Assembly: GCA_965200355.1 (NCBI GenBank)
Contig: OZ241351.1
Coordinates: forward strand, 372,001-436,000
DNA: 64,000 bases
Source: Bin18 sp965200355
GTDB lineage: Bacteria; Desulfobacterota; Binatia; Bin18
Direction: 5' to 3'
Shown here: one piece after another, positions 9,246 to 17,835 of the stretch
Numbering within the stretch: position 1 is the first letter of the stretch
How the letters are laid out: every line of letters starts with the position of its first letter
Notes under the pieces: model-generated
Database searches by the model: none
The model's input: the letters and a program-made list of their open reading frames with translations, nothing else
Told to the model about the DNA's origin: nothing
Translations under genes and position numbers: made by a program

Positions 9246-10845
9246 CTCTGCCGCCTCCGTTTCGCTTGATGAATAGTGCGCTTATTCCTGCATAGCCCAA
9301 CATAACGAGCGTGCCTGCACCGCACAACGTCACAAACCAGTCCCCGGACTGCGTATAGAAAGAAGTCACCTGCGGCCAGGAGAGTTGGTCAACCATAACG
9401 GTGGTCTCCAGCAGCGTAGTTTGGGCCCGAATCTGGCCGTCAATATCCACAATCGAGGAAATCCCGGTATTCGCGGACCGCACCAGGGGCACCCGATTCT
9501 CGACGGCCCGCATGGCTTCCATAGCCAGATGTTGAAAGGGGGCCGAGGTCTCCCCGAACCAGGCATCATTGGTGATATTGATCAGCAGTCGTGCGCCGTC
9601 CTGCACGAAGCGCCGCGCCAAGTCAGGAAACACCCCCTCATAGCAGATGAGCACGCCAAACATCTCAAAAGCGCCGCCATCCTCCGCTTTGTCATCGGCG
9701 TGAAGGGCAGGTTGGCGCGGTAAGGGCAGCGCAAAAACGGTTGGCGTCGTCCCCGGCGCAAAGTTGCCAATGCCTTCCACGAGTTTATCCAGGAAAAAGA
9801 GCGGACCGTCTTGAAAGGGGATATATTCGCCAAAGGGGGTGAGGATCATCTTGTCATACTGCCCCAGGAGTGTTGTGTCCGGCGACAGGAGATAGGCCCG
9901 ATTGAACAGCGTGATATCCGTCCCGTCGGCCCGAAAGGCCGGGCTGCCAAACAGGATGGGCGTGTTCGTGTCCTGGGCCAGGTCCAGCAGCCGGCCCCGA
10001 TAGGTCACGTCAGACTGAAAGAAAAATGGCACCGCCGCCTCGGGCCAGATCACAAGGTCAACGGGGTGCTCGGTTATCTGACGGGTAAGCTGCTCATAGC
10101 GCGCAAGCGTGACCTCTTGATAATCGGGGTCCCATTTTTGATCCTGGGCGATATTCCCTTGGGCAATCCCAACGTGCAGCGTATGGGCCGGGGGCAGAGC
10201 CGCCAACTGACTGCGCCGCCAGTGTCCCCAGCCCCACAGGCCGCAGATAATCAGGAGCAGGACCAGCCCCAAACGGCCGCGGCTCTGACCGGAGAAAACG
10301 AGAAAGAGAACGGTATTGCCGAAGATCACCAGTGCTGACAGCCCGTAGACACCAGTATATTCGACAAACTGAATCAGATTGAGAAAATTGTATTGCGAGT
10401 AGCCCAGACTGGCCCAGGGAAACCCAATAAAAAAAAACGAGCGGACCCATTCCAAGACGACCCACAGCGTGGGTCCAAGGATGAGGAGCGGCCAACTGCT
10501 GCCCCGCGGCCGGCTCTTGTGACAGACCCACAGGCCGGCAGCAAAGACACCGGTATAGGCCGACAGAATGGTGCACATCAGGAGCAGCGGACCAACGGCA
10601 AGAATATGCGGGATATTGCTGTACAGACCTATCGTGTCCACAATCCAATACAGCGTGCACAGGTAAAACCCCATACCGGCTATCCAGCCAAGGCTGAAAG
10701 CCCGGCGGAGCGTCTGTCCCTGCGTCAGCCACAGCAGTGGGACAAAAGCCACCCAGGCCAGGATATTCCAATCAACTTTCGGGAAGGCCAGGGCGAGCAC
10801 AGCACCGCTCGCCCCGGCCAGCACAACAGACCCCAGACACGGCAT
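9124..10845 (-). CDS. lnt: Apolipoprotein N-acyltransferase
   Basis: This inner-membrane enzyme adds the third acyl chain to bacterial lipoproteins. The 573-residue translation has about six N-terminal membrane helices, then a periplasmic carbon-nitrogen hydrolase domain with the expected catalytic Glu (WPEAAVP), Lys (YDKMILTPFGEYIP) and Cys (ICYEGVFP), and a final membrane helix. Downstream of that helix a basic tail of about 45 residues follows; most of it is encoded inside the first 122 bp of prfB in a different frame, so it may be a read-on extension of no function. Position between ybeY and prfB matches many proteobacterial genomes. Confidence 0.95.
   Translation of the reverse strand: MPCLGSVVLAGASGAVLALAFPKVDWNILAWVAFVPLLWLTQGQTLRRAFSLGWIAGMGFYLCTLYWIVDTIGLYSNIPHILAVGPLLLMCTILSAYTGVFAAGLWVCHKSRPRGSSWPLLILGPTLWVVLEWVRSFFFIGFPWASLGYSQYNFLNLIQFVEYTGVYGLSALVIFGNTVLFLVFSGQSRGRLGLVLLLIICGLWGWGHWRRSQLAALPPAHTLHVGIAQGNIAQDQKWDPDYQEVTLARYEQLTRQITEHPVDLVIWPEAAVPFFFQSDVTYRGRLLDLAQDTNTPILFGSPAFRADGTDITLFNRAYLLSPDTTLLGQYDKMILTPFGEYIPFQDGPLFFLDKLVEGIGNFAPGTTPTVFALPLPRQPALHADDKAEDGGAFEMFGVLICYEGVFPDLARRFVQDGARLLINITNDAWFGETSAPFQHLAMEAMRAVENRVPLVRSANTGISSIVDIDGQIRAQTTLLETTVMVDQLSWPQVTSFYTQSGDWFVTLCGAGTLVMLGYAGISALFIKRNGGGRDAGRNQRKTTRTQRPYRESWEASLTSQTKKPGPRPWKNKR
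9173..9188 (-). promoter_or_regulatory. RF2 programmed +1 frameshift signal
   Basis: On the minus strand the sequence reads GGGAGG-CAT-CTT-TGA-C. It combines an internal Shine-Dalgarno-like hexamer, a three-base spacer and the CUU-UGA-C slippery site, the same arrangement as the classical Escherichia coli prfB site (AGGGGG-UAU-CUU-UGA-C). The zero-frame start is at 9245 and the slip occurs at codon 23. Confidence 0.95.
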
Positions 10846-10892
10846 ACAGGCCGTAGCCTAGCCTGACTCTCCCAGCCTGGAAAGGCCGGGGA

Positions 10893-11026
10893 TCAGCCGC
10901 GTGGCACGCCTTCGGCTTCAGCAGCTCTGCGAAGTTTCCGGTCCAGCGTAGCAAGGGGCCGCTGCGCGCGTATCGCGAGTTCAAGAGACAGCGCGTCATA
11001 GGCCGTGAGACTATAGGCACGGGCCA
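10893..11026 (-). pseudogene. C-terminal fragment of a PIN-domain (VapC-like) toxin
   Basis: The translation from about 11026 reads LARAYSLTAYDALSLELAIR and then RPLATLDRKLRRAAEAEGV, the conserved C-terminal third of VapC toxins (the LTAYDA Asp and the LATLD Asp). No N-terminal half or start codon is present; upstream in the same frame the sequence is unrelated and overlaps a small membrane gene. It is best read as a degenerate remnant. No antitoxin is visible nearby. Confidence 0.65.
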
Positions 11027-11151
11027 ACTGTAGGTCCCTTCGCCCCTTTTGCAAAAAGCTGTGAGAGAAGCGCGAGGATGACGAACCCGAAAACAACGAG
11101 CAGCAAAATGTCCCCAATGTTCTCGACGAATAATCCGCCCCCTTCAGACAT
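11011..11151 (-). CDS. Small single-pass membrane protein (46 aa), unknown
   Basis: A short frame starts at ATG 11151 behind a good ribosome-binding region (GGAGAAGGGG ending about 8 bases upstream). The peptide begins MSEGGGLFVENIGD and has one strongly hydrophobic helix (ILLLVVFGFVILALLSQLF, residues about 15-33) followed by a basic end (AKGAKG). The last six residues run into the PIN-domain remnant, so the original C-terminus may have been lost. It sits between ybeY and lnt on their strand. I do not recognise the family; a role in the envelope is only a guess from the helix. Confidence 0.5.
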   Translation of the reverse strand: MSEGGGLFVENIGDILLLVVFGFVILALLSQLFAKGAKGPTVGPCL

Positions 11152-11419
11152 GGCGATATCCCCTTCTCCCTTCATAGTAGGACCAGACATCCACGTGGCT
11201 GAGGCAGGGTAGACGGCAAGGGGAGTCCCAGCTTGTCCAGGTTGCCGGGCCGTTGCATATACCGCACAGAGATTGTGTGTGGGTCCTGCCTATTCACCAC
11301 GGCCGGGTCATGACTCCCGCCCATGCGGAGGTTATTCTATTCAGCAGGCGACCCGACACAGCGGGCCTCCATGCAGCATATGCGTGGAATAGGACGACAG
11401 AGGATGAGGCGGGAGTCAA

Positions 11420-11950
11420 TCAAAGGGGTGGGGACTGCGGGGCGGATGAGGAGCCCCGCAACACGGCCTTCACCTCACGCTCTTTGCGGCGCATACGGAC
11501 GGCTTCGCTGTCCGACACTTCGTGGTCGTAGCCCAGCAGGTGCAGAATGCCGTGGATGAGCAGGGCGCGCAGTTCGTCGGCAAAGGCGCGTTTGCGCTGC
11601 CGGGCCTGCCGCCGGGCGGTGTCTATCGAGATGACCACATCACCCAGCAGCGTCGGACAGCGTTCGTCGGCCAGCGGAAACGACAGCACGTCGGTTGGCT
11701 GATCCTTGTGCCGATACTGACGGTTTAGCTCATGGATGGTCTGATCCGTCACGAAGGCCAGGCTCAGCTCGGCCTGTTTCAACTCCAGGTGACGCAGAAT
11801 CGTTCGACTCCAGCCGCGGATCTGGGGCCGGCTCAGACCCGGGACTGTGCCGCTGATGTCTACGCTCAGACCGGGCCTGGAGACGACTGCGACGGAGGAG
11901 GGCTCGGCTTTCCTGGTTGCGGCGCTCTTGGGCTTCTTGGGCGCGTTCAT
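11420..11950 (-). CDS. ybeY: Endoribonuclease YbeY (16S rRNA maturation / ribosome quality control)
   Basis: YbeY is a metal-dependent RNase. The 176-residue translation has LLGDVVIS (the family's conserved GDI-like strand), and the zinc-binding HGILHLLGYDH motif near residues 133-143. The N-terminal 30 residues (MNAPKKPKSAATRKAE...) are basic and outside the usual domain, which begins around LSVDISGTVPGL; a later start is possible. The first 221 bp overlap the 3' end of phoH in another frame, an unusually long overlap for this common gene pair. Confidence 0.93.
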   Translation of the reverse strand: MNAPKKPKSAATRKAEPSSVAVVSRPGLSVDISGTVPGLSRPQIRGWSRTILRHLELKQAELSLAFVTDQTIHELNRQYRHKDQPTDVLSFPLADERCPTLLGDVVISIDTARRQARQRKRAFADELRALLIHGILHLLGYDHEVSDSEAVRMRRKEREVKAVLRGSSSAPQSPPL

Positions 11951-12917
11951 AGGCAGTAATTACATCCTGGACCAGACGATGGCGGACCACGTCTTTTTCC
12001 GTAAACAGTGTGAAGTGGATGCCATCCACATCGCGCAGAATGTGCCGCGCCTCCTTTAAGCCTGAGCGGGTCCCGGCGGGGAGGTCGATTTGGGTAATAT
12101 CGCCATTAATCACGGCTTTTGACCCATAGCCCAGCCGGGTGAGAAACATTTTCATTTGCTCACGGGTCGTATTCTGTGCCTCGTCCAGGATGACAAAGGA
12201 ATCATTCAGCGTCCGGCCCCGCATGAAGGCCAGCGGAGCCACTTCAATCACGCTGCGCTCAATCATTTTCTGGGCGCGATCAAAGTCAACCATGTCGTGC
12301 AGGGCGTCATACAAAGGTCGCAGATAGGGATTGATCTTCTCGGCCAGGTCGCCCGGCAGAAACCCCAGCTTTTCTCCGGCCTCAACCGCCGGCCGGGTAA
12401 GGACGACCCGGCTCACTTTGCGCTTCATCAGTTCGGCGACTGCCACGGCCATAGCCAAATAGGTTTTCCCCGTCCCCGCCGGCCCAATGCCAAACACAAT
12501 ATCGTAGTTGCGAATGGCGTCGATATAGGCTTTCTGCGCCAGACTCTTGGGGGTAATGGTCCGGCGGTGAGACGACACATAAACCGTATCAAGAAAGATG
12601 TCCTGGAGATTCGCGGTATGGTCACGGCTGAGGATGCGGACCGCGTAATCCACATCACTCGGATAGACGGGATAGCCACGCTGGATGAGGTCGTATAGTT
12701 GGGTCGCCACCCGCCCCGCCAAAACGCGCTGGGGCTCGTCTCCGGCAATGATGAGCGTGTTGCCCGAGGCTGAGATTTTTACGCCGAGCGCGTTCTCCAG
12801 GCCATGAATATGGGCGTCGTGTTGGCCCAGGAGGTCGCGGAAAAAGCGCTGATTCCCAAACTCAAGCTGAGAGGTTGCTGCTGTCACCGGTTCTACTTCG
12901 GCGGGCAATTCACTCAT
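11730..12917 (-). CDS. PhoH-like ATPase
   Basis: This is the PhoH/YbeZ type that is regularly encoded beside ybeY and linked to RNA processing. The translation has an N-terminal KH-like region (LENALGVKISASGNTLIIAG), a Walker A loop GPAGTGKT, a Walker B FVILDEAQN, and the conserved TRPAVEAGEKLGFLPGDL stretch. The family core ends near residue 325 (QDVITAYERA). The remaining 70 residues, rich in Arg, Gln, Pro and Ser, are encoded wholly within ybeY in a different frame. The start lies in a heptamer repeat; the ATG at 12917 was chosen, with a GTG one codon earlier also possible. Confidence 0.93.
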   Translation of the reverse strand: MSELPAEVEPVTAATSQLEFGNQRFFRDLLGQHDAHIHGLENALGVKISASGNTLIIAGDEPQRVLAGRVATQLYDLIQRGYPVYPSDVDYAVRILSRDHTANLQDIFLDTVYVSSHRRTITPKSLAQKAYIDAIRNYDIVFGIGPAGTGKTYLAMAVAVAELMKRKVSRVVLTRPAVEAGEKLGFLPGDLAEKINPYLRPLYDALHDMVDFDRAQKMIERSVIEVAPLAFMRGRTLNDSFVILDEAQNTTREQMKMFLTRLGYGSKAVINGDITQIDLPAGTRSGLKEARHILRDVDGIHFTLFTEKDVVRHRLVQDVITAYERAQEAQERRNQESRALLRRSRLQARSERRHQRHSPGSEPAPDPRLESNDSASPGVETGRAEPGLRDGSDHP

Positions 12918-12935
12918 CACTCATCACTCATCACT
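12911..12935 (-). repeat. AGTGATG heptamer repeat at the alaS stop / phoH start
   Basis: About 3.6 copies of a seven-base unit (CATCACT on the plus strand) cover the alaS stop codon and the phoH start codon. Because seven is not a multiple of three, the copies place ATGs in different frames. The two upstream ATGs each run into a TGA after four codons, and only the last, at 12917, opens phoH. The arrangement could favour re-initiation by ribosomes finishing alaS, and the copy number could vary by slippage. Confidence 0.8.
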
Positions 12936-15651
12936 GGCCACTCGCCACTGCCTCAACCAACGCATACACCTTGCGGAGGGCCTCATCCAGGCGCGCCGGC
13001 TCTTTTCCGCCGGCTTGGGCAAAATCGGGCCGCCCACCCCCGCCACCGCCCACCAGCGGGGCAATCGCTTTGATAATTTTCCCCGCGTGATACTGCGGCA
13101 CCAAGTCCTTACTCACCGAGGCGAGGAGCGATACTTTCGCCCCGTTCGTCGTCCCGAGGACCACAACCGCAGGCTGGTGGCTATCACGCAGCGTATCCGC
13201 TATCTCCCGGAGGGCTTTCTGCTCCACGCCTTCGACTCGGCTGGCGATGACATTGACCCCATGCGTCTGACGGACTTGAGCGGCAATCGCCGCGCGCTGT
13301 GAGCCAGCGAGTTGACCCTGTAGATGGATGAGTTGTTTCTCGAGCGCGTGGTGCCGGCTCAGCAATTTTTCCAAGCGTTCGGGCACATCCTCCTCAGCCC
13401 CTTTCAGGAGGTCGCCGATGTCCTTGAGCACGCGCTCGCGTTGGCGCACCCAGTTGAGGGCCCCCGCGCCCGTGACCGCCTCGACCCGCCGGATACCGGA
13501 CGCCACGCCTGTCTCGGCCTTCAATTTGAACAACCCGACATCTCCGGTCCGGTTCACATGGGTTCCACCGCACAGTTCCGTTGAGAAATCCCCCATGCGT
13601 AAGACCCGGACGACCTCGCCGTATTTCTCGCCAAAGAAGGCCGAGGCCCCTTTTTGGAGCGCCTCGGTAAAGGACATCTCCTCACTCAGGACTGCGGCAT
13701 TTTCCCGAATATGGTGGTTGACCAGGTTTTCGATTTCATCCAGGACATCGTCCTTGACCGGGCTGGTATGCGTAAAGTCGAAACGGAGTCGGTCCGGGGT
13801 GACTAAGGAGCCGGCCTGCCGGACGTGGGGACCTAAAATCTCGCGTAGCGCAGAGTGCAGGATATGCGTGGCGGAGTGGTTCAAACGAATGGCCTCACGC
13901 CGCGGGGCGTCGATACTGAGCTGCACCGCATCCCCGGTCTGCACCGCGCCCTGCACCACCCGGCCCTCATGCACAATAAGAGCCGGCTGCGGTTTGCGCG
14001 TATCCAGTACCTCAATGAGGTCACCCCGGCTCGTCCGTATCGTCCCCGTATCCCCGACCTGTCCCCCAGACTCGCCATAAAAAGGTGTCTCCGTAGTAAT
14101 CAGGCTGACCAGTTCCCCGGCGCGTACCGCGTCTGTTCGGGGCTGCCCGTCCACCAGCAGGGCGCGCACCTCGGATTCGTGCTCGGCCTGACGGTCGCCA
14201 ATAAAACGGGAATGCCCCTCTCCCTTCCCCCCTTCAAGAGAGGTGAGCCCGATGCTGATGGAAACCGAACCTTTTTGGCCTTCACGCGCGCGGGCGCGCT
14301 GCTCTTCCAGGGCGTTTTGAAATTCATCATGGTCAACGCGGAAGCCTTCGGACGACAAAAAATCCTCGGTCAGGTCCAGCGGGAAGCCATAGGTATCGTA
14401 CAAACGAAAGGCGGTTTCGCCAGACAGGGTTGTGGCGTTGCGCTGACGCAGGGCGTGGATTTCTTGTTCAAGCAGCGCCAGGCCCTTGTCCAAGGTGTCC
14501 GCAAAACGGGTCTCCTCGTTGTGTATGACCTCAGTCAGATAGTCCCGGCGTTCAATCAGCTCGGGGTAGGCCGAGCCCAGGAGTTGGGTCACGCTTCCGG
14601 CAACCTGAGAGAAAAACGGCTCCTCAAAGCCCAGGAGGCGGCCGTGGCGTAGCGCGCGGCGCATTATGCGCCGTAACACATAGCCGCGCCCCTCATTGGT
14701 CGGGACCACGCCATCCGCAATGGCAAAGGCGGCCGTGCGCGCATGGTCGGCAATCACCCGAAACGACACATCCTGTTCACTCGTCTCGCCGTAGCGCCTG
14801 AAAGCAGACCCAGGGTCAGCCTGTGAGGATGTTGGGAGGGCCCGGGTCTGCTCTTCGCCCAGCCCCTCGGTAAAGGCAATGATGTCGCGCAGCAGGTCGG
14901 AGTCATAATTGCCCGGCACGTCCTGGAGAACCGAGACAATACGCTCCAGGCCCATCCCCGTATCCACATGGGTCTCGGGCAGCGCGTCCAGGGAGCCGGC
15001 CTCATACCGGTTGTATTGGATGAAGACCAGATTCCACAACTCAATATAGCGCGCACAGCCGGCGTTGACCGCACAGCGATGCCCCGCGGTATTGGCCAAG
15101 GCACAGGCCTGCGGGCCACGGTCAATATGGATTTCCGAGCACGGCCCGCACGGACCTGTCTCGCCCATTTCCCAGAAATTGTCCTTTTCGGCAAAACGTA
15201 AAATCTGTTGTGGATTGATGTCGGTTTGTGTCCGCCACCACTCTTCCGCTTCGTCGTCCGTGGTATAGACCGTTGCCCAGAGTTTCGGCTTGGGCAGGTG
15301 CCAGACCTCGGTCAGCAATTCCCAGGCCCAGCAGATGGCTTCCTTTTTATAGTAATCGCCGAACGACCAGTTGCCCAGCATCTCGAAAAAAGTGTGATGG
15401 TAGGTATCGCGCCCGACTTCTTCCAGGTCGTTGTGCTTGCCGGAGACGCGCAGACATTTTTGGGAATCGACCACGCGCCGGTGGGTCGGCCGCTCAACCC
15501 CAAGAAAGATATTCTTGAACGGCACCATGCCGGCATTGGTAAACAGCAGGGTGGGGTCATTGGCCGGAATCAAGGACGCGCTCGGGACAACCTGGTGGCC
15601 CCGGTCGGCAAAAAATTGGAGAAAGCTGTTGCGGATCTCGTTCCCTGTCAT
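12931..15651 (-). CDS. alaS: Alanyl-tRNA synthetase
   Basis: A full-length 906-residue enzyme that charges tRNA-Ala. The N-terminal class II catalytic core is clear (HHTFFEMLGNWSFGDYYKKE, GMGLERIVSVLQ, NEGRGYVLRRIMRRALRHGR). The editing domain has the HSATH and CGGTH zinc-site motifs, and the C-terminal region ends with the DHA1-type GGGGGGRPDFAQAGG glycine-rich motif. It lies between recX and phoH, all on the minus strand, and its stop is inside the short repeat that also carries the phoH start. Confidence 0.97.
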   Translation of the reverse strand: MTGNEIRNSFLQFFADRGHQVVPSASLIPANDPTLLFTNAGMVPFKNIFLGVERPTHRRVVDSQKCLRVSGKHNDLEEVGRDTYHHTFFEMLGNWSFGDYYKKEAICWAWELLTEVWHLPKPKLWATVYTTDDEAEEWWRTQTDINPQQILRFAEKDNFWEMGETGPCGPCSEIHIDRGPQACALANTAGHRCAVNAGCARYIELWNLVFIQYNRYEAGSLDALPETHVDTGMGLERIVSVLQDVPGNYDSDLLRDIIAFTEGLGEEQTRALPTSSQADPGSAFRRYGETSEQDVSFRVIADHARTAAFAIADGVVPTNEGRGYVLRRIMRRALRHGRLLGFEEPFFSQVAGSVTQLLGSAYPELIERRDYLTEVIHNEETRFADTLDKGLALLEQEIHALRQRNATTLSGETAFRLYDTYGFPLDLTEDFLSSEGFRVDHDEFQNALEEQRARAREGQKGSVSISIGLTSLEGGKGEGHSRFIGDRQAEHESEVRALLVDGQPRTDAVRAGELVSLITTETPFYGESGGQVGDTGTIRTSRGDLIEVLDTRKPQPALIVHEGRVVQGAVQTGDAVQLSIDAPRREAIRLNHSATHILHSALREILGPHVRQAGSLVTPDRLRFDFTHTSPVKDDVLDEIENLVNHHIRENAAVLSEEMSFTEALQKGASAFFGEKYGEVVRVLRMGDFSTELCGGTHVNRTGDVGLFKLKAETGVASGIRRVEAVTGAGALNWVRQRERVLKDIGDLLKGAEEDVPERLEKLLSRHHALEKQLIHLQGQLAGSQRAAIAAQVRQTHGVNVIASRVEGVEQKALREIADTLRDSHQPAVVVLGTTNGAKVSLLASVSKDLVPQYHAGKIIKAIAPLVGGGGGGRPDFAQAGGKEPARLDEALRKVYALVEAVASGQ

Positions 15652-15672
15652 GGCGGCTACTCTTTCCGTTCG

Positions 15673-16146
15673 CTAGTCATGGTCCACTGCTCTTCCCAGC
15701 ACGTTTGCGGCCACACTGGCAGAGTATCCTCGGCGCAGTAAGAACCGATACGCGCGGGCGCGCGTCTTGGGTTCTGCGCGCATGGCCGGCGGGAAACGAC
15801 GCTGCACGAGTTGCGCAGCAATTTTGATATCTGCCGGCTCTTCCCACTCGCTCAGCACGTTGGCAATCACCGCGTCGGTGAGTCCGCGTTGCTGGAGTTT
15901 GGCCCGCACCCCGCACCGCCCAAAGCCCTGCTGCTGAAACTGCTCGGCCAGACCGCGCGCCAGGCGCATATCATTCAGATGGCCACGCGCCCTCAGCGTA
16001 TCAACGGTTGCGGTCGCCGCTTGCAAGGTGAACCCCTTGCGCCGCAGCTTGTCCTGTAAACGGGCCGCGCTGTAGTCGCCCCGCGCCAGGAGGCGATAGG
16101 CATAGTGCAGGGGGGTCTGCCCGGCATGAGGAGGCGTCGGAGGCAT
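15673..16146 (-). CDS. recX: Regulatory protein RecX
   Basis: RecX binds RecA and limits filament growth. The 157-residue all-helical translation has the repeated three-helix pattern of the family, with YAYRLLARGDYSAARLQDKL near the start and ARAYRFLLRRGYSASVAANVL near the end. It lies 18 bp downstream of the recA stop and 21 bp upstream of alaS, the standard recA-recX-alaS order. Confidence 0.92.
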   Translation of the reverse strand: MPPTPPHAGQTPLHYAYRLLARGDYSAARLQDKLRRKGFTLQAATATVDTLRARGHLNDMRLARGLAEQFQQQGFGRCGVRAKLQQRGLTDAVIANVLSEWEEPADIKIAAQLVQRRFPPAMRAEPKTRARAYRFLLRRGYSASVAANVLGRAVDHD

Positions 16147-16164
16147 GGCGTCAAGACGGCAACG

Positions 16165-17214
16165 CTAGGCGCTCGCCGGCGCGTCTGCTTTTCCCGCCGC
16201 AGCTCCGACCTGCGGGGCCTCAAGCCCAAACTTCTCCCGCACCTGCTGCTCTATCGTCGCGGCCGTGGCGTGATTTTTTCGCAGATATTCTCTGGCGTTC
16301 TCTCGGCCTTGGCCGATGCGTTCACCAGCAAAAGAGTACCAGGCGCCGGCTTTTTCCACGATGCTGTTGTCCACACCAATGTCGATCAGCTCCCCTTCTT
16401 TGGATATCCCACTCCCATATAAAATATCAAATTCCGCTTCCTTAAAGGGCGGGGCGACTTTATTTTTGACCACTTTGACGCGGGTATGATTCCCCACCAC
16501 TTGGGCGCCCTGTTTGACCGCACCCGTGCGGCGGATGTCCATACGAACGGAGGCGTAGAATTTGAGCGCATTGCCCCCGGTTGTGGTCTCGGGATTGCCG
16601 AACATGACGCCGATTTTCATCCGAATTTGATTGATAAAAATCACCAAGGTGCGCGAGCGGGAGATGGTACTGACGAGTTTCCGCAGCGCCTGCGACATGA
16701 GCCGGGCCTGGAGGCCCATCTGCGGCTCACCCATATCCCCTTCGAGCTCGGAACGGGGCACCAGGGCCGCCACAGAATCGACCACAATCACATCTAGCGC
16801 CCCGCTTCTGACCAAGGTATCGGTGATTTCGAGCGCCTGTTCGCCGTGGTCGGGCTGCGAGATCAGCACCTCGTCAACTTTCACGCCCAGTTTGCCGGCA
16901 TACCCCACGTCCAAGGCGTGTTCTGCATCGACATAGGCGCATGAGCCGCCGGCTTTTTGCGCCTGCGCCACCACGTGCAAGGCCAGCGTGGTTTTCCCGG
17001 ACGATTCGGGTCCATAGATCTCGACGACCCGTCCGCGCGGCAGGCCGCCGATGCCGAGAGCCAGGTCCAGGCCCAGCGAGCCAGTCGAAATCGAGGGGAT
17101 GTTCTGCCCTATGGCGTCCTCGCCGAGCTTCATGATTGAGCCCTTGCCAAACTGCTTTTCGATCTGACTGACGGCTAAGTCCAACGCGCGTTCACGATCT
17201 TTGTCCTCTGCCAT
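16165..17214 (-). CDS. recA: Recombinase RecA
   Basis: The 349-residue translation is a canonical RecA: the N-terminal helix with QIEKQFGKGSIMKLG, Walker A GPESSGKTT, the VVDSVAALVPRSELEGD stretch, the L2 region GGNALKFYASVRMDIRR, and a C-terminal domain ending in an Ala/Pro-rich tail. It mediates strand exchange and, if a LexA system exists, its cleavage. Only 11 bp separate it from thpR, so it appears to be transcribed from upstream, with no evident SOS box in the short gap. Confidence 0.98.
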   Translation of the reverse strand: MAEDKDRERALDLAVSQIEKQFGKGSIMKLGEDAIGQNIPSISTGSLGLDLALGIGGLPRGRVVEIYGPESSGKTTLALHVVAQAQKAGGSCAYVDAEHALDVGYAGKLGVKVDEVLISQPDHGEQALEITDTLVRSGALDVIVVDSVAALVPRSELEGDMGEPQMGLQARLMSQALRKLVSTISRSRTLVIFINQIRMKIGVMFGNPETTTGGNALKFYASVRMDIRRTGAVKQGAQVVGNHTRVKVVKNKVAPPFKEAEFDILYGSGISKEGELIDIGVDNSIVEKAGAWYSFAGERIGQGRENAREYLRKNHATAATIEQQVREKFGLEAPQVGAAAGKADAPASA

Positions 17215-17225
17215 ATACGCATTCC

Positions 17226-17816
17226 TTACGATTGGGAGCGGTCGCGTGATCCCTTTTTCAAGGCCGATAAAGAGGCAACGCCGAGGGAGGTATAGACCGC
17301 TCCACCTGGCCCAAGGTCACTCCGGTACAACGTCACAGTGTCGATGAGGCTCTCCCCAAAGTCGTAGGAGAGATAGTCCTTGACTCGTTCCAGCGCGTGG
17401 GTCCAGCCACGCTGGGAGCGAACCCGGCCCAGCGTGATATGTGGACGAAACGTGCGCCCCTCGGAGGGGAAGCCAAGGGGGCGAAGAGCCGACTCAATGT
17501 GGGTATGCAGCGCGGGGAGTCCGTCACCGCTCAGACCTGCCCACAGCACCCGCGGCCGGATAAGTGAGGGGAAAGCGCCGAGTCCCTGCGTGCGGACTCG
17601 GAACCGAGGCTGAAGCTGCACGGCGGCGCGCAGGGCGGTCAGGATAGGCCCAACGCGGCTCGGCTCGATATTCCCAAGAAATCGGAACGTCAGATGAAAC
17701 CCCTCTGGTTTGACCCAGCGAATATCCCTTTTGGCTTTTTGGAGCACCGACTGGACGGTTGCCATTTCTTCGCTTACTGCCAGGGCGATATGCACGGCGA
17801 TGAAGGCACGAATCAA
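17226..17816 (-). CDS. thpR: RNA 2',3'-cyclic phosphodiesterase (ThpR/LigT family)
   Basis: The 2H phosphoesterase signature is present twice: FHLTFRFLG near residue 42 and FRPHITLGR near residue 128, giving the two HxT motifs that hydrolyse 2',3'-cyclic phosphates. I prefer the TTG start at 17816, because the peptide then begins MIRAFIAVHIAL like its relatives and an AGGG lies just upstream. An ATG at 17876 would add 20 residues and overlap cinA. The position between cinA and recA is widely conserved. Confidence 0.88.
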   Translation of the reverse strand: MIRAFIAVHIALAVSEEMATVQSVLQKAKRDIRWVKPEGFHLTFRFLGNIEPSRVGPILTALRAAVQLQPRFRVRTQGLGAFPSLIRPRVLWAGLSGDGLPALHTHIESALRPLGFPSEGRTFRPHITLGRVRSQRGWTHALERVKDYLSYDFGESLIDTVTLYRSDLGPGGAVYTSLGVASLSALKKGSRDRSQS

Positions 17817-17835
17817 TACGGACCCTACGCTTTCC

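Noticed and set aside
10893..11117. Complete 74-residue PIN protein
   Set aside because: Only the last 43 residues resemble a PIN domain; the start is a TTG in unrelated sequence overlapping the small membrane gene, so it is listed as a remnant.
15208..15741. 177-codon plus-strand frame opposite alaS and recX
   Set aside because: It spans two real minus-strand genes and its gap, with no conserved motif.
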